Positions 1-7,610 of a stretch of DNA of 31,485 nt are shown one piece after another. Numbering within the stretch: position 1 is the first letter of the stretch; each line of letters opens with the position of its first letter. The stretch lies in contig CAZCZJ010000019.1 in the NCBI GenBank assembly GCA_964503235.1, positions 1 through 31,485 on the forward strand. The letters run 5' to 3'. The notes under the pieces were generated by a model. That model was not told the DNA's origin, did not search any database, and was given only the letters and a program-made list of their open reading frames with translations. This stretch comes from W425 sp964503235. GTDB lineage: Bacteria > Chloroflexota > Dehalococcoidia > Dehalococcoidales > RBG-16-60-22. Made by a program: the position numbers and the translations under genes.

Positions 1-7
1 TTTATTT

Positions 8-131
8 GCATTTGGTTGATAGGTGCTTACCTCACCCCTGACCCCTCTCCAGTCGTAATCATTTATAAGAAACCACAGATATTGATGACTGGAGAGGGGA
101 GTTGAGGAGAGAGGGGGCGAAGCCCCTCTCT
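8..131. repeat. MITE-like hairpin repeat, copy R1 (half element)
   Basis: Positions 8-54 align closely with 12863-12909, the left end of copy R3. A perfect 13-bp inverted repeat, CCCCTCTCCAGTC at 42-54 against its complement at 87-99, encloses a 32-nt loop. A second short hairpin, GAGAGGGG...CCCTCTC, spans 109-130. The second large hairpin found in R2 and R3 is missing, and the element ends directly against coding sequence at about 131. It therefore looks like a truncated copy produced by recombination or deletion. No transposase gene is nearby. Confidence 0.75.
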
Positions 132-313
132 AATTCTTTCCCGGGCAGGCCTTCGGGGGCAGGCGGCACCCAGTGAATGTAATACTGGTGGCTGCCGGTA
201 TAAGCCCCGTTATTTACCTGGTCGTCAATCCAGGCGACTACCGCACCGGTCCCGGGCGGATTCCAGGGTCTGTCGCCCGAAAGTATATATTTATCATATT
301 TAGTCTTTGCCAT
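59..313 (-). pseudogene. truncated cupin-family protein, C-terminus encoded by a repeat
   Basis: The start at 313 follows a GGGGGAG ribosome binding site. The N-terminus MAKTKYDKYI matches the Mxxx(K/D/R)YxKY(I/V) opening of the other small cupins here (1236, 7045, 7584, 12779). About 60 residues are family-like, including a stretch ending YYIHWVPPAP. In the full-length paralogues a corresponding segment is followed by the HxH metal motif, but here the frame enters repeat R1 at about position 131. The last 20 or so residues and the stop codon come from the repeat. No HxH motif and no second-motif His remain, so metal binding is lost. It is probably a broken gene, last in the unit with 317-676. 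A genuine short protein of unknown role is less likely. Confidence 0.55.
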
Positions 314-316
314 AAT

Positions 317-676
317 TTACTCCCCCTGGATTTTTTTGGATTTCTTTTCCGGCATTATCTGTTTATATACCCGGGGAATGTTAGGTGGGTCGAACTCCGG
401 CAGGTCGCTGAAACGGCCCTCTTTCACCGTCCTCATGCCGCGTTCCCGGACTCCGGCATCAAAATCAGCCAGGTTGTCGGTCTCCAGTTCGTAAAGCGCC
501 AGGTATTTCCGGCGCTGGCCTTCCCCGGAATGAGCGCTTTCCCAGCGCGTCGCGCTAATCATCCCGGGTACCTCCAGCATATCGGGTATATGCATATTGT
601 CATACCAGTCATTATATTCGTTCTCGCGGGCCGGGTCTTTACAATCGCTGAAAGCGAATAGCAGGTATCTTGCCAT
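317..676 (-). CDS. EthD/DUF4286-like dimeric alpha-beta barrel protein
   Basis: The 119-residue product opens MARYLLFAFSDCKDP, followed by EYNDWYDNMHIPDMLEVPGM. This (N/D)WYxxxHIPD(M/I)LxxPG pattern is typical of ferredoxin-fold dimeric alpha-beta barrel proteins of the EthD/DUF4286 type. Such proteins are small cytosolic homodimers that often accompany catabolic or polyketide oxygenases and cyclases. No cofactor motif is visible. The lysine-rich C-terminal tail (about 12 residues) is probably disordered. A GGGGG ribosome binding site lies upstream of the start at 676. It sits 3 bp from the truncated cupin gene and 71 bp after the cupin at 748-1236, in the same minus-strand unit. The fold assignment is good; the reaction is unknown. 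Confidence 0.7.
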   Translation of the reverse strand: MARYLLFAFSDCKDPARENEYNDWYDNMHIPDMLEVPGMISATRWESAHSGEGQRRKYLALYELETDNLADFDAGVRERGMRTVKEGRFSDLPEFDPPNIPRVYKQIMPEKKSKKIQGE

Positions 677-747
677 AATAATAATCCCCCTTGCGTCTGG
701 GTGAACTCGCTAACGATATAGTATCAATATCCGGGGCAGTCTTTATT

Positions 748-1236
748 TTAGACTTGAATCATCGGTCCGGCACCACCGACATTGGGACCGTCATAGGAAT
801 ATTCCTTGCCGCCCACTGTCTTGGTGAACTTTGGAGTAAGCAGCAGGGCGCTGAAAAGAACCGGCTTGACGATTTTCCTGAAGTTCAAAGGTGTATGCGG
901 CAGGTCTTTGGGTATATAGATAATGGTCGGCTTGTCGATGAGGTACTGTTCCATCTCGCCTTCCCCGCCTATCCAGAAATCTATTTCCGCCTCGAAACTG
1001 CTGAAAAGGTCCGGCAGCTCACCACCGAGGAAAATAAGGTACTCGTCGGCGTCATGGGTGTGGGGCTCTCTTTCCAGGAATATGGGTTTAGTAAATAACT
1101 GCCACCCCATGTTCATGTTGGCGCCGGGTATCTGCCGGGCACCCCGGAAATAAGCCTGGGGATCGGCCACGGCCGGCAGGTTCGAGTCCTCTTTAAAGTC
1201 GCTGAACAGGTATTTTGCGTATTTATTCTCTGGCAT
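748..1236 (-). CDS. single-domain cupin protein (Glu-type metal site)
   Basis: The 162-residue protein is a one-domain cupin. Motif 1 is H59-T-H61-D-A-D-E65, the standard HxHx3E. Motif 2 is IPKDLPHTP with H114. Together these give the usual three-His/one-Glu metal centre. The N-terminus (MPENKYAKYLF) carries the family tag shared by the cupins in this window. The residues after 140 have no recognisable motif. Cupins of this size may be isomerases, lyases, dioxygenases or ligand-binding proteins, and nothing here fixes the reaction. An AGGAG ribosome binding site precedes the start. It is 45 bp downstream of the cupin at 1282-1722 and presumably co-transcribed with it. Confidence 0.75.
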   Translation of the reverse strand: MPENKYAKYLFSDFKEDSNLPAVADPQAYFRGARQIPGANMNMGWQLFTKPIFLEREPHTHDADEYLIFLGGELPDLFSSFEAEIDFWIGGEGEMEQYLIDKPTIIYIPKDLPHTPLNFRKIVKPVLFSALLLTPKFTKTVGGKEYSYDGPNVGGAGPMIQV

Positions 1237-1281
1237 TTTTATGGGTCTCCTTCTGGAAAGATATTTATTAAAAGCGAGATG

Positions 1282-1722
1282 CTAATCTCTTTTCGATTCT
1301 GGGGGAAGTGGTCTGATTGACGGACCGGACGAAAGCGTAATATCAATAAACATTATCGGCTTATTCACCGTCTTTATATTCAGAGGACCGTGCATAAGCC
1401 CTTTGGGTATGCGTATGCAAGCAGGATAGTTGACGGTATGAATGGTGTCCCCCAGACCCATCTCGACCTCGGCATCATAATCGACGATGTTATTAGGGTC
1501 GCCTCCCATGAAAAAGATAATCTGGTCAAAATCATGGTTATGGGACTCGGCTACCATGAGGAATGGCTCCGTGAGGAACGACCAGCCCAGCGAGAAGTCC
1601 ATACCGAAGAGGTCTTTCTCCCCGAAAGCCCCAACCTGAGGTGCGTTAATCTGCTTATAGAGCGAATAACCCGGTTTCAGTTCTACGATGTAGTCTCCGT
1701 GTTTGACGTTTTCTATCGGCAT
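1282..1722 (-). CDS. single-domain cupin protein (Gln-type metal site)
   Basis: The 146-residue cupin has motif 1 as H61-N-H63-D-F-D-Q67, with Gln replacing the usual Glu, and motif 2 as IPKGLMHGP with H111. It is a paralogue of the neighbouring cupin but lacks the KYxKY N-terminal tag and opens MPIENVKHGDYIVELKPGY instead. An AAAGGAG ribosome binding site lies upstream of the start at 1722. It is the first gene of a minus-strand unit. It diverges from the EthD gene at 1854, with an inverted repeat (1753-1776) in the shared promoter gap. The His/His/Gln/His set can still bind metal in principle. The reaction is unknown. Confidence 0.75.
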   Translation of the reverse strand: MPIENVKHGDYIVELKPGYSLYKQINAPQVGAFGEKDLFGMDFSLGWSFLTEPFLMVAESHNHDFDQIIFFMGGDPNNIVDYDAEVEMGLGDTIHTVNYPACIRIPKGLMHGPLNIKTVNKPIMFIDITLSSGPSIRPLPPESKRD

Positions 1723-1747
1723 CTGCTACTCCTTTATTCCGCTTTGA

Positions 1748-1784
1748 TTTGGATTACACGTCGGACTTCGTGTAATATTAATGA
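1748..1784. promoter_or_regulatory. divergent promoter with palindromic operator candidate
   Basis: ATTACACG (1753-1760) and CGTGTAAT (1769-1776) form a perfect 8-bp inverted repeat with an 8-nt spacer. On the plus strand it overlaps a possible promoter, TTGGAT (1749-1754), 18 nt, TAATAT (1773-1778). On the minus strand it overlaps TTAATA, 17 nt, TGTAAT. A dimeric regulator bound here would control both the EthD gene at 1854 and the cupin unit at 1722. A related 24-bp site lies at 12811-12834. The promoter hexamers are only moderate matches. Confidence 0.45.
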
Positions 1785-1853
1785 AATCCAGCACGACAAG
1801 ATGATAAGATGATTATCGTCTTATTGTCAATCCTGACTTCGGGAGGTCAAGTA

Positions 1854-2195
1854 ATGATTAAGTCGATTGCCGTTGCCCATAGAAAACCCGGACTTACCCG
1901 GGAAGAGTACAATAAATACTGGAAGGAGCAGCATGGTCCCCTGGCTGCCCGGCTTTTTCCCGGATTAAGAAAATACGTCCAGAACCACCTCGTCGAGGTA
2001 CCGGGTATGGAATACGAAGGTGATGGTATTGTCGAGATGTGGTACGACGATGTAGAGGCGTTTCAAAACTCCATGAGATTCGTCCGTTCCGAAGAAGGAA
2101 AAGCGCTGGCGGAAGATGGCGCCAAATTCGCCGAGATGCGTAGCGGGGGCTTGTGGATTGTAGAAGAGCATGTCATCAAGGACGATTTAACCTGA
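1854..2195 (+). CDS. EthD domain-containing protein
   Basis: The 113-residue product opens MIKSIAVAHRKPGLTREEY and continues NKYWKEQHGPLAARLFPGLRKYVQNH. This is the classic EthD pattern: antiparallel strand, (Y/F)xxYWxxxHGPL helix, then strand. EthD proteins are small dimeric ferredoxin-fold proteins found beside oxidative catabolic genes; their role is often undefined. The start at 1854 is chosen because GGGAGG (1841-1846) lies 7 nt upstream. An in-frame ATG at 1809 has no ribosome binding site and would add a non-family extension. This is the only plus-strand gene inside the minus-strand cluster. It separates the two minus units and shares a divergent control region with the cupin at 1722. 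Confidence 0.82.
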   Translation: MIKSIAVAHRKPGLTREEYNKYWKEQHGPLAARLFPGLRKYVQNHLVEVPGMEYEGDGIVEMWYDDVEAFQNSMRFVRSEEGKALAEDGAKFAEMRSGGLWIVEEHVIKDDLT

Positions 2196-2202
2196 AAACG
2201 AC

Positions 2203-2238
2203 CGGGGAGGTTGCCTCAGAGAGCAGCTGTCCTCCCCG
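2203..2238. terminator. possible bidirectional terminator hairpin
   Basis: CGGGGAGG (2203-2210) and CCTCCCCG (2231-2238) form an 8-bp GC-rich stem with a 20-nt loop. It lies between the convergent ends of the EthD gene (2195) and the SnoaL-like gene (2254). No long T-run follows on either strand, so a rho-independent terminator is plausible but unproven. Confidence 0.4.
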
Positions 2239-2253
2239 TATGGTATCTAAAAT

Positions 2254-2991
2254 TTATTCCTTTGGTCGGAAGCGGTTCGGCTTGAGCTTTAGCGTGGCAT
2301 TATATTCCACCTCGGACGTTGTCTTGCCGGTAACGGGGTGCTTGAAGTGGAAGGGGTAGATGTAACCGGACGGATATTGTGTATCGAATTCCGCAAACTC
2401 ATCCGGGCTTAGTTTGGGTCTGTCTTCGGCGGTGTCATCGGCGGGTGTGGCTGGTGAAACGGGGGGATATTTGGGCGGGGCGTAGGCGTAGTGCATCTGG
2501 AAGGCCAGCTTTAAAATCTTCCAGACCCCATTCTCTTTGACGTATTCCATCTCGTAGATAACGCTTATATATATTGGGTCAATGTTGTCGTTGACCGGAC
2601 GGGCACAGATGGTGCCGTAGCCATACCATCTCCCCCATGCCTTTTCCCCTCCGGGATCGACGGTAATCACCGGCGAGACCTGCATCACCTGGTGGAGGAA
2701 CTCGGGAGGGGTCTTTCTCCCCGGCCTGAAGTAGCGGCGGATGCCTTCCTGCCCCTTATAGGTGCCTTCAACAAAGGTGCCTGAGACGTCGTCACGCCTG
2801 GAGAAAAGGTCTATTATCTCCTGGCTCATCCAGTGCTCCAGGTAGTAGCCGTAGGCGCATTGCAGCCTCTTGATAGCGTCTATATCATTAAGAAGCTGTA
2901 TCTGCTTATCTTTTTCCTTTATCTCTTTTTGCAGTGTTTTTACCCGGGCTTCCAGGGAATCGAGTCTGGTTTCCAGCGTTTCCCGGCTCAT
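2254..2991 (-). CDS. SnoaL/NTF2-like protein with N-terminal coiled coil
   Basis: The 245-residue protein begins with a heptad-rich coiled coil (about residues 1-40, TRLDSLEARVKTLQKEIKEK). A SnoaL-like core follows, from IDAIKRLQCAYGYYLEHWM to about residue 170, with the A(Y)GYYLEHWM...IIDLF opening common to this fold. The C-terminal part carries YPSGYIYPFHFKHPVTGKT, also present in its paralogue at 7611-8276. SnoaL/NTF2 cone folds include ketosteroid isomerases, dehydratases and cyclases acting on hydrophobic ligands. The start at 2991 is preceded by AAGGAG; earlier in-frame starts would run through the ferredoxin gene. It is the last gene of the unit starting at 8276. Catalytic residues cannot be assigned safely. 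Confidence 0.72.
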   Translation of the reverse strand: MSRETLETRLDSLEARVKTLQKEIKEKDKQIQLLNDIDAIKRLQCAYGYYLEHWMSQEIIDLFSRRDDVSGTFVEGTYKGQEGIRRYFRPGRKTPPEFLHQVMQVSPVITVDPGGEKAWGRWYGYGTICARPVNDNIDPIYISVIYEMEYVKENGVWKILKLAFQMHYAYAPPKYPPVSPATPADDTAEDRPKLSPDEFAEFDTQYPSGYIYPFHFKHPVTGKTTSEVEYNATLKLKPNRFRPKE

Positions 2992-3025
2992 GGTGTATCT
3001 CCTTATAGCTGACTTATTATCTGTA

Positions 3026-3322
3026 TCAGGCTTTGTACACCTTGCCGGTGGCTTTATCCTTCCAGTAAGCCCGCTGCTGCACCGGCCAGTTGAAGCTGAT
3101 TGCTCCCGGACGCGGGCAATCATTAACGCAGCAGCCGCAATACCAGCATTCGTCGGGATGCAGTATCATCGGCGATTTGCCTTTTTCCGGATTGGGTATG
3201 AAAACGTCTACCTGGCAGACCTCCAGGCAGTGGTTGCAGCCGTTGCAGACGTCCTCGTTGAAAATAACCGGGGTGTTCGGGGTGGTTATATTGGGCAGTG
3301 CGTATACTTTATCTTTAGCCAT
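3026..3322 (-). CDS. 2[4Fe-4S] ferredoxin, partner of adjacent flavoprotein
   Basis: The 98-residue protein has two CxxCxxCxxxC clusters: C26, C29, C32, C36 and C59, C62, C65, C69. An extra Cys (C64) sits inside the second. Each motif would ligate one [4Fe-4S] cluster. The protein lies 10 bp downstream of the FAD flavoprotein gene, with an AAGGAG ribosome binding site, so the two are almost certainly made together. The pairing resembles AprB with AprA of adenylylsulfate reductase, although this ferredoxin is shorter than usual AprB. It likely passes electrons to or from the flavin. No Tat or Sec signal is visible, so it should be cytosolic. Confidence 0.85.
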   Translation of the reverse strand: MAKDKVYALPNITTPNTPVIFNEDVCNGCNHCLEVCQVDVFIPNPEKGKSPMILHPDECWYCGCCVNDCPRPGAISFNWPVQQRAYWKDKATGKVYKA

Positions 3323-3332
3323 AACAGTCTCC

Positions 3333-5264
3333 TTATTTTTCCTGGTAAACGCCTTGGTAATCCTTGTTGCGGGCTTCGTAGTTTTCTTTCAGGTTTCCCC
3401 AGTATTTAAGTGGTAACGAACCCTCTTTGACCTTGTCGTTCACCAGTTTAACCGTAACGAATTTTGCCCATTCCGGCGGGTCGATTTCCGGGCAGTCGAT
3501 TCGGTGGAAACCGACTAGGTTACTGCTGGCACGGCGCGCCAGTGAAGCGTTAAGAACGATTTGGCCGTGGGCAAGTAGGCTAAGGTCTTCGATGCTACGC
3601 ATCAGCTTGTGTGGGTCGAGAGCATAAAGCCTGGGGACGTGGTTTTCCTGGATGTCCTGGAGAGTTTCCAGTCCCATTTTGAGCAGCGAATCCGTTTTAT
3701 ATTCGCTGCAGAACATCTGCATCGCCCGGGCAATACCGGCATGAAGCTCTTTCCAATCGATTCCTTCGGTTCTCTTAATCGGGGCATACACGCGGGCTTT
3801 TTCCAGAGCAACCTGGTCGCGGGATATCTTTTGTCCACCTAGTTGCTTGGCCTGCGCCGCGGCTTTCCGGCCAGCGTAACGTCCGGTAGCCGCCGCAAAG
3901 CTGTGGTCGCCGGCGGAGAATATCTGCTCCCCGGCTACATACAGTCCGTCGAGGGTCGACATTAAATTCCAGTCGATAATCGGACCGCCGCCGCCGGTAG
4001 TGCGCCAGTGGGCCGGGCTGGCGCCTTCGATAAAGGTATAGTTCATGAGCAAGTGCTTGTCGGGATTGAATCCGGCTTCGTTATAAGTATCGGTGATTAT
4101 CTTGGTAGTGGATTCCTCGCCCAGCATCAGGTTCCAGGTGACGTTTCTTTCAATGTCGGGCATGGCGGGGAAATCTCCGTAGAAAGGCAGGGCGTATTCG
4201 CCGGTCTGGACGCCCTTGAGTATCTTTTCCATTTCCTCGGGGCCCGGCCGCATGGCACCGCCGTCCGGCCAGCCCTGTACCGGCCAGGGGAGCTTTTTAC
4301 CGTTGGCATCAACGAGCTGGATGTTCTCGTAGCTGGCATCTCCGGCACCGCCGTACCAGGTATGCTTGTAGCCGGTACCCAGCATCAGGATTCCCGTTCT
4401 CTCCATTAACGTAAGCTCGGCGCCGGCTTTCCAGGCCATGGCCATACCGTCGCCGGTTATCGTCCGGGAGCGGAAGGTGTTATAACCGGCCAGCTCGGTG
4501 TTCAGCATCCAGAGACTCCAGTTGCCGGCCGTAGCCAGCACGGTGGTTTTCGACTTGAATATCATGAATTCGCCGGTGCGCCCGTTCAATCCGGTAGCCC
4601 CGACCACTTTAGCTCCCTGTACGCCGCCCTCTGTAAGTAGACTGGTCACCATGACGCGGTCGAAAACTTTAACGCCCAACCGTTTGCATTCCTTCTTCAG
4701 GGCGGGTTTAAATGTAGTGCCCCAGATACGGATAACCACCTCTGTTGAGTGGTTCGGGCTGTAGCGGGGTGAAAACATGAACTTGGTATCGTCGTAACGG
4801 CCCTCAGCCCCCAGGTATTCGTCATCGGTATCCCTGATTTTTCCACCCATCTGCTCCATCTCCAGCAGAGTGTCGTAGTCCTCGCGGCATTGAATCTGGT
4901 TGCCGATGCCGTTGGCGTAGGAGTATTTGACGGGCTCTTTCATCAGCGGTCCCATGATACCGGGTTTTTCGGTCATCAGTTTCGCCCACTCGTCGGGGTC
5001 GACTTTCGAGTGGGGGTTAGCGGGAACGTTGCACCAGTGGTCGCAACCGGGGCCACCCGCACCGCTGCGGATAACATCCCCCTTTTCCACGAGGGCTACC
5101 TTGGCGCCGTTCCTGGCGGCGCTGATGGCCGCCCAGCACCCGGCAATACCCCCGCCGATTACCAGGACATCCACATCTATTTCCTGTTCCTCTTCATAGC
5201 GTATCGGGTAAGGCCAGACGGGCGGTGTGCCTTCTTTTTTCAGGTAATCATGCCATTTCGTCAT
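3333..5264 (-). CDS. FAD-dependent oxidoreductase, fumarate reductase/AprA-like flavoprotein
   Basis: The 643-residue flavoprotein has an N-terminal Rossmann FAD motif, VLVIGGGIAGCWAA (G37-x-G39-x-x-G42), with the acidic strand end at VEKG. A second FAD-contacting segment, GLYVAGEQIFSAGDHSFAAATGR, lies near residues 440-465. The C-terminal helical region resembles the last domain of succinate dehydrogenase, fumarate reductase and AprA flavoproteins. The family reduces or oxidises C-C or S-O bonds. With the adjacent ferredoxin at 3026, this would be a soluble two-subunit oxidoreductase. No other sulfate-reduction gene is present, so a role on an organic substrate next to the SDR is more likely than APS reduction. 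A GGAGGAGG ribosome binding site precedes 5264. No Tat signal is seen. Confidence 0.85.
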   Translation of the reverse strand: MTKWHDYLKKEGTPPVWPYPIRYEEEQEIDVDVLVIGGGIAGCWAAISAARNGAKVALVEKGDVIRSGAGGPGCDHWCNVPANPHSKVDPDEWAKLMTEKPGIMGPLMKEPVKYSYANGIGNQIQCREDYDTLLEMEQMGGKIRDTDDEYLGAEGRYDDTKFMFSPRYSPNHSTEVVIRIWGTTFKPALKKECKRLGVKVFDRVMVTSLLTEGGVQGAKVVGATGLNGRTGEFMIFKSKTTVLATAGNWSLWMLNTELAGYNTFRSRTITGDGMAMAWKAGAELTLMERTGILMLGTGYKHTWYGGAGDASYENIQLVDANGKKLPWPVQGWPDGGAMRPGPEEMEKILKGVQTGEYALPFYGDFPAMPDIERNVTWNLMLGEESTTKIITDTYNEAGFNPDKHLLMNYTFIEGASPAHWRTTGGGGPIIDWNLMSTLDGLYVAGEQIFSAGDHSFAAATGRYAGRKAAAQAKQLGGQKISRDQVALEKARVYAPIKRTEGIDWKELHAGIARAMQMFCSEYKTDSLLKMGLETLQDIQENHVPRLYALDPHKLMRSIEDLSLLAHGQIVLNASLARRASSNLVGFHRIDCPEIDPPEWAKFVTVKLVNDKVKEGSLPLKYWGNLKENYEARNKDYQGVYQEK

Positions 5265-5304
5265 TTTTGTAACCTCCTCCTATAATTGAAATATTTATTA
5301 CCGT

Positions 5305-6060
5305 CTAGGGACTCACCCCGCCGGATACCACCAGCACCTGCCCGACGATATCACTGGAAGCATCGGAGACCAGAAACACCACCGCATTGGCGATATCCTG
5401 GGTCGTCGTAAGCCTGCCGATGGGCAGAGTCTTCGGGAAATTTTCTATCATACCAGGAGGGGCATTCCTGGCAAAACCGGTATCGGCAACACCGGGCGAG
5501 ACGCAGTTGATATTGATGCCGTGCGGTGCCGCTTCCTTGGCTACTCCCATGCTGAAGCCGATTATTCCCGCTTTAGCCGCGGCGTAGCCGGAGGTGAACA
5601 TACCGCCGTGAATACCCGCGCCCGAGGTAACATTGACGATTTTCCCGCCCTTTTGTTTTATCATGATGGGAAGAATCGTTTTCGTCCCGTTCCGGGTGCT
5701 CCTGAGGTTGACATCGATATCGAAGTCCCAGTCCTTGTCGGCCATTTCCAGGAAAGGCTTGGGCGGGGTACAGCCTCCGGCGTTATTGACCAGTATGTCA
5801 ATCCTGCCGAATTTCGCCAGCGCTTCTTTCACCATGCTGTCCCAGTCAGCGCCCTTGGTAACGTCGGCTTTAATAGCCATTGACTTACGCCCCAGCTTCT
5901 CCACCTCGGCCGCTGTCTTCTTGGCACCGTCGAGGTCGAGGTCGTTGACGATAATATCGCAGCCTTCCTGCGCCAGCGCCAGGGCTACAGCTTTCCCGAA
6001 GCCTATCTGGCTACCCGCCCCGGTTACCAGGGCTACCTTATCTTTGAGACCCAGTTCCAT
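5305..6060 (-). CDS. short-chain dehydrogenase/reductase (SDR), NAD-type
   Basis: The 251-residue classical SDR contains a cofactor motif TGAGSQIG (residues 13-20), D40 at the end of beta-2 (suggesting NAD(H) preference), NNAG at 92-95, and the catalytic tetrad N118, S146, Y159, K163 (SGYAAAK). The middle glycine of TGxxxGxG is Q18 here, an uncommon variant. The length is normal. It probably interconverts an alcohol and a ketone in the pathway served by the neighbouring FAD enzyme, whose gene starts 40 bp downstream. An AGGAGG ribosome binding site precedes the start at 6060. The substrate cannot be read; FabG-like or hydroxyacyl-CoA dehydrogenase roles are alternatives. Confidence 0.88.
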   Translation of the reverse strand: MELGLKDKVALVTGAGSQIGFGKAVALALAQEGCDIIVNDLDLDGAKKTAAEVEKLGRKSMAIKADVTKGADWDSMVKEALAKFGRIDILVNNAGGCTPPKPFLEMADKDWDFDIDVNLRSTRNGTKTILPIMIKQKGGKIVNVTSGAGIHGGMFTSGYAAAKAGIIGFSMGVAKEAAPHGININCVSPGVADTGFARNAPPGMIENFPKTLPIGRLTTTQDIANAVVFLVSDASSDIVGQVLVVSGGVSP

Positions 6061-6148
6061 AAAGTGCCTCCTGAAAGCCGCGGATTTATCGTTAATTTTG
6101 TCGCAATGCGGGCATGTACCTGATTGTACTCCGTCCTGAGTATTTCCA

Positions 6149-7045
6149 TCAACCGACGATAGATTCGGCTACTTTGACAAGTTCATCCTGGATCATGGAT
6201 TTACTCGCTGAAATGACTATCTCAAATTGACCCTTTTGTTCGGGTGTGGTTTGCGGCGGCAGCAGCCAGATAAGCTCGGCGTTGATTTCACGGTCGGCAC
6301 GAATTCCCTGTCCCTTACCGATTGTTACCGGTACGCCCGCTTCTTTAATACCGTCCGGTTTCCCTTCAGGATGCCATCGATAGCTTATTTCCATTTTGGT
6401 TTGCATGGCATACTTTTCCCGGGCGCCGGTCGCGTCACCCAGGGTTATTTTCCTCTTCTCCAGTTTGTCATCGGAGATAAGCAGTCTCAGTCGGTTATCC
6501 TGCATATGGCATTCCTGGACCTTGTAGCCTTCGGGCAGGTAGGCGGGCTCCGGTATATCCGCGCCCAGTATATTTCCGGCTTCTTTTATGGATACTTCTT
6601 TGGCATCGAGTTCCAGGGTGTTATGAAAACCCTCATGCTGCACGGTCCGGGTGTACTGGGACGAGAGGACGACATTGATGAACATCATGGGCTGGCTGAC
6701 TCTCTTCCAGATAATGGGACAGTGAATCATGCCCTTGGGAATAAATACCACCGTCGTAGAATCTATGATGTTCTTGGTCTCTTCCTCACCCAGATAAAGC
6801 TCAACCTCGCCGTCGAAGACCTGCATATCCTCCGGGGTGCCCATGAAGCAGAAAAACTGGTCGAAGTCATGAGCGTGGGGGCGTTCCATCTCGATGGGTG
6901 AAATTAAATAGGTGTACCTGATGCCGAAACCCATCTCCGGAAAGTGATTGGCGCTATCGAACAGCATTCTCGGTTTATACGGGGGGAAAATATTAAAAGC
7001 CAGGGGTTCCCTGATGATGTATTTACTGTAGTCTACTTCAGCCAT
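6149..7045 (-). CDS. cupin fused to a DUF4367-like C-terminal domain
   Basis: The 298-residue protein has a cupin at residues 1-140, with motif 1 H57-A-H59-D-F-D-Q63 and motif 2 IPKGMIHCP with H108. Gln takes the usual Glu place. From about residue 150 a second domain begins, with GADIPEPAYLPEGYKVQE, a basic/acidic middle, and a final FEIVISASKSMIQDELVKVAESI. This (I/V)PxPxYLPxGY opening with a C-terminal SASK...L.K.AESI helix resembles DUF4367-type domains, usually found on secreted or membrane-anchored proteins. No signal peptide is present here. It carries the family N-terminal tag (MAEVDYSKYI). An AAAAGGAG ribosome binding site precedes 7045. The role is unknown; the fusion is unusual. 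Confidence 0.72.
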   Translation of the reverse strand: MAEVDYSKYIIREPLAFNIFPPYKPRMLFDSANHFPEMGFGIRYTYLISPIEMERPHAHDFDQFFCFMGTPEDMQVFDGEVELYLGEEETKNIIDSTTVVFIPKGMIHCPIIWKRVSQPMMFINVVLSSQYTRTVQHEGFHNTLELDAKEVSIKEAGNILGADIPEPAYLPEGYKVQECHMQDNRLRLLISDDKLEKRKITLGDATGAREKYAMQTKMEISYRWHPEGKPDGIKEAGVPVTIGKGQGIRADREINAELIWLLPPQTTPEQKGQFEIVISASKSMIQDELVKVAESIVG

Positions 7046-7068
7046 CTTTCGGTTCTCCTTTTATAAAA

Positions 7069-7584
7069 TTATTGCGGTCTGCCCTCGGTTGAAACGGGTA
7101 TCTGTTTGTAGTTCCCGGGCTCAAATCCGGTGCAGACAACCACAAAGAATATACACGGCCTTTTGACGTTCTTCCAGACGATGGGGAAATGTGCCAGCCC
7201 CGCCGGTACGTATACGCAAGCTGACGAATTTATCTCCACTTTCTCTAGTTCGTCTCCCTCGCCCAGCCAGAACTCGGCCTCGGCTCCTAAATCGTGAATA
7301 TCTTCGAAGTTGGTTCCCAGGAAGAGAAATATCTCGTCGAAGCCTTCATGGATATGTGGACCTAGTTTACCGCCGCCTCCGCCCCCAACGACGATGTCTC
7401 CCGAAATAACTCCCGACTCTACGCCGACGGCTGAGCCTTCGATTAACTTCTGGGAGACCCAGATAAGTGGTCCGGTATCGACTCTACCCTTCATATCTAT
7501 TTTATCCGGCACCTCCTGCTCAAAACCCGAACCGAAGACAGCCGGTTTTCTCACGACGTATTTTTCATATCTTGATGCCGCCAT
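7069..7584 (-). CDS. single-domain cupin protein with glycine run
   Basis: The 171-residue cupin opens MAASRYEKYVVRKP (family tag). Motif 1 is H77-I-H79-E-G-F-D-E84 (HxHx4E) and motif 2 is VPAGLAHFP with H132, so the canonical three-His/one-Glu metal set is intact. An insertion before motif 1 contains six consecutive glycines (residues about 67-72), absent from the other paralogues; it may be a flexible loop near the pocket. An AAAGGAG ribosome binding site lies upstream of 7584. It is the second gene of the unit starting at 8276, 26 bp after the SnoaL-like gene and 23 bp before the cupin fusion. The reaction is unknown. Confidence 0.76.
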   Translation of the reverse strand: MAASRYEKYVVRKPAVFGSGFEQEVPDKIDMKGRVDTGPLIWVSQKLIEGSAVGVESGVISGDIVVGGGGGGKLGPHIHEGFDEIFLFLGTNFEDIHDLGAEAEFWLGEGDELEKVEINSSACVYVPAGLAHFPIVWKNVKRPCIFFVVVCTGFEPGNYKQIPVSTEGRPQ

Positions 7585-7610
7585 CCGCGCGCTCCTTTCC
7601 TTTCTTTATC

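Noticed and set aside
173..661. Plus-strand open frame of 162 codons
   Set aside because: It lies opposite the EthD-like gene and has no ribosome binding site or family features.
2992..3123. Upstream in-frame start extending the SnoaL-like protein by 44 residues
   Set aside because: It would overlap the ferredoxin coding region and lacks a ribosome binding site; the start at 2991 has AAGGAG.
3026..5264. True adenylylsulfate reductase (aprBA)
   Set aside because: The architecture is similar, but no sat, qmo or dsr genes are present and the ferredoxin is short. The residues specific for APS binding could not be confirmed.
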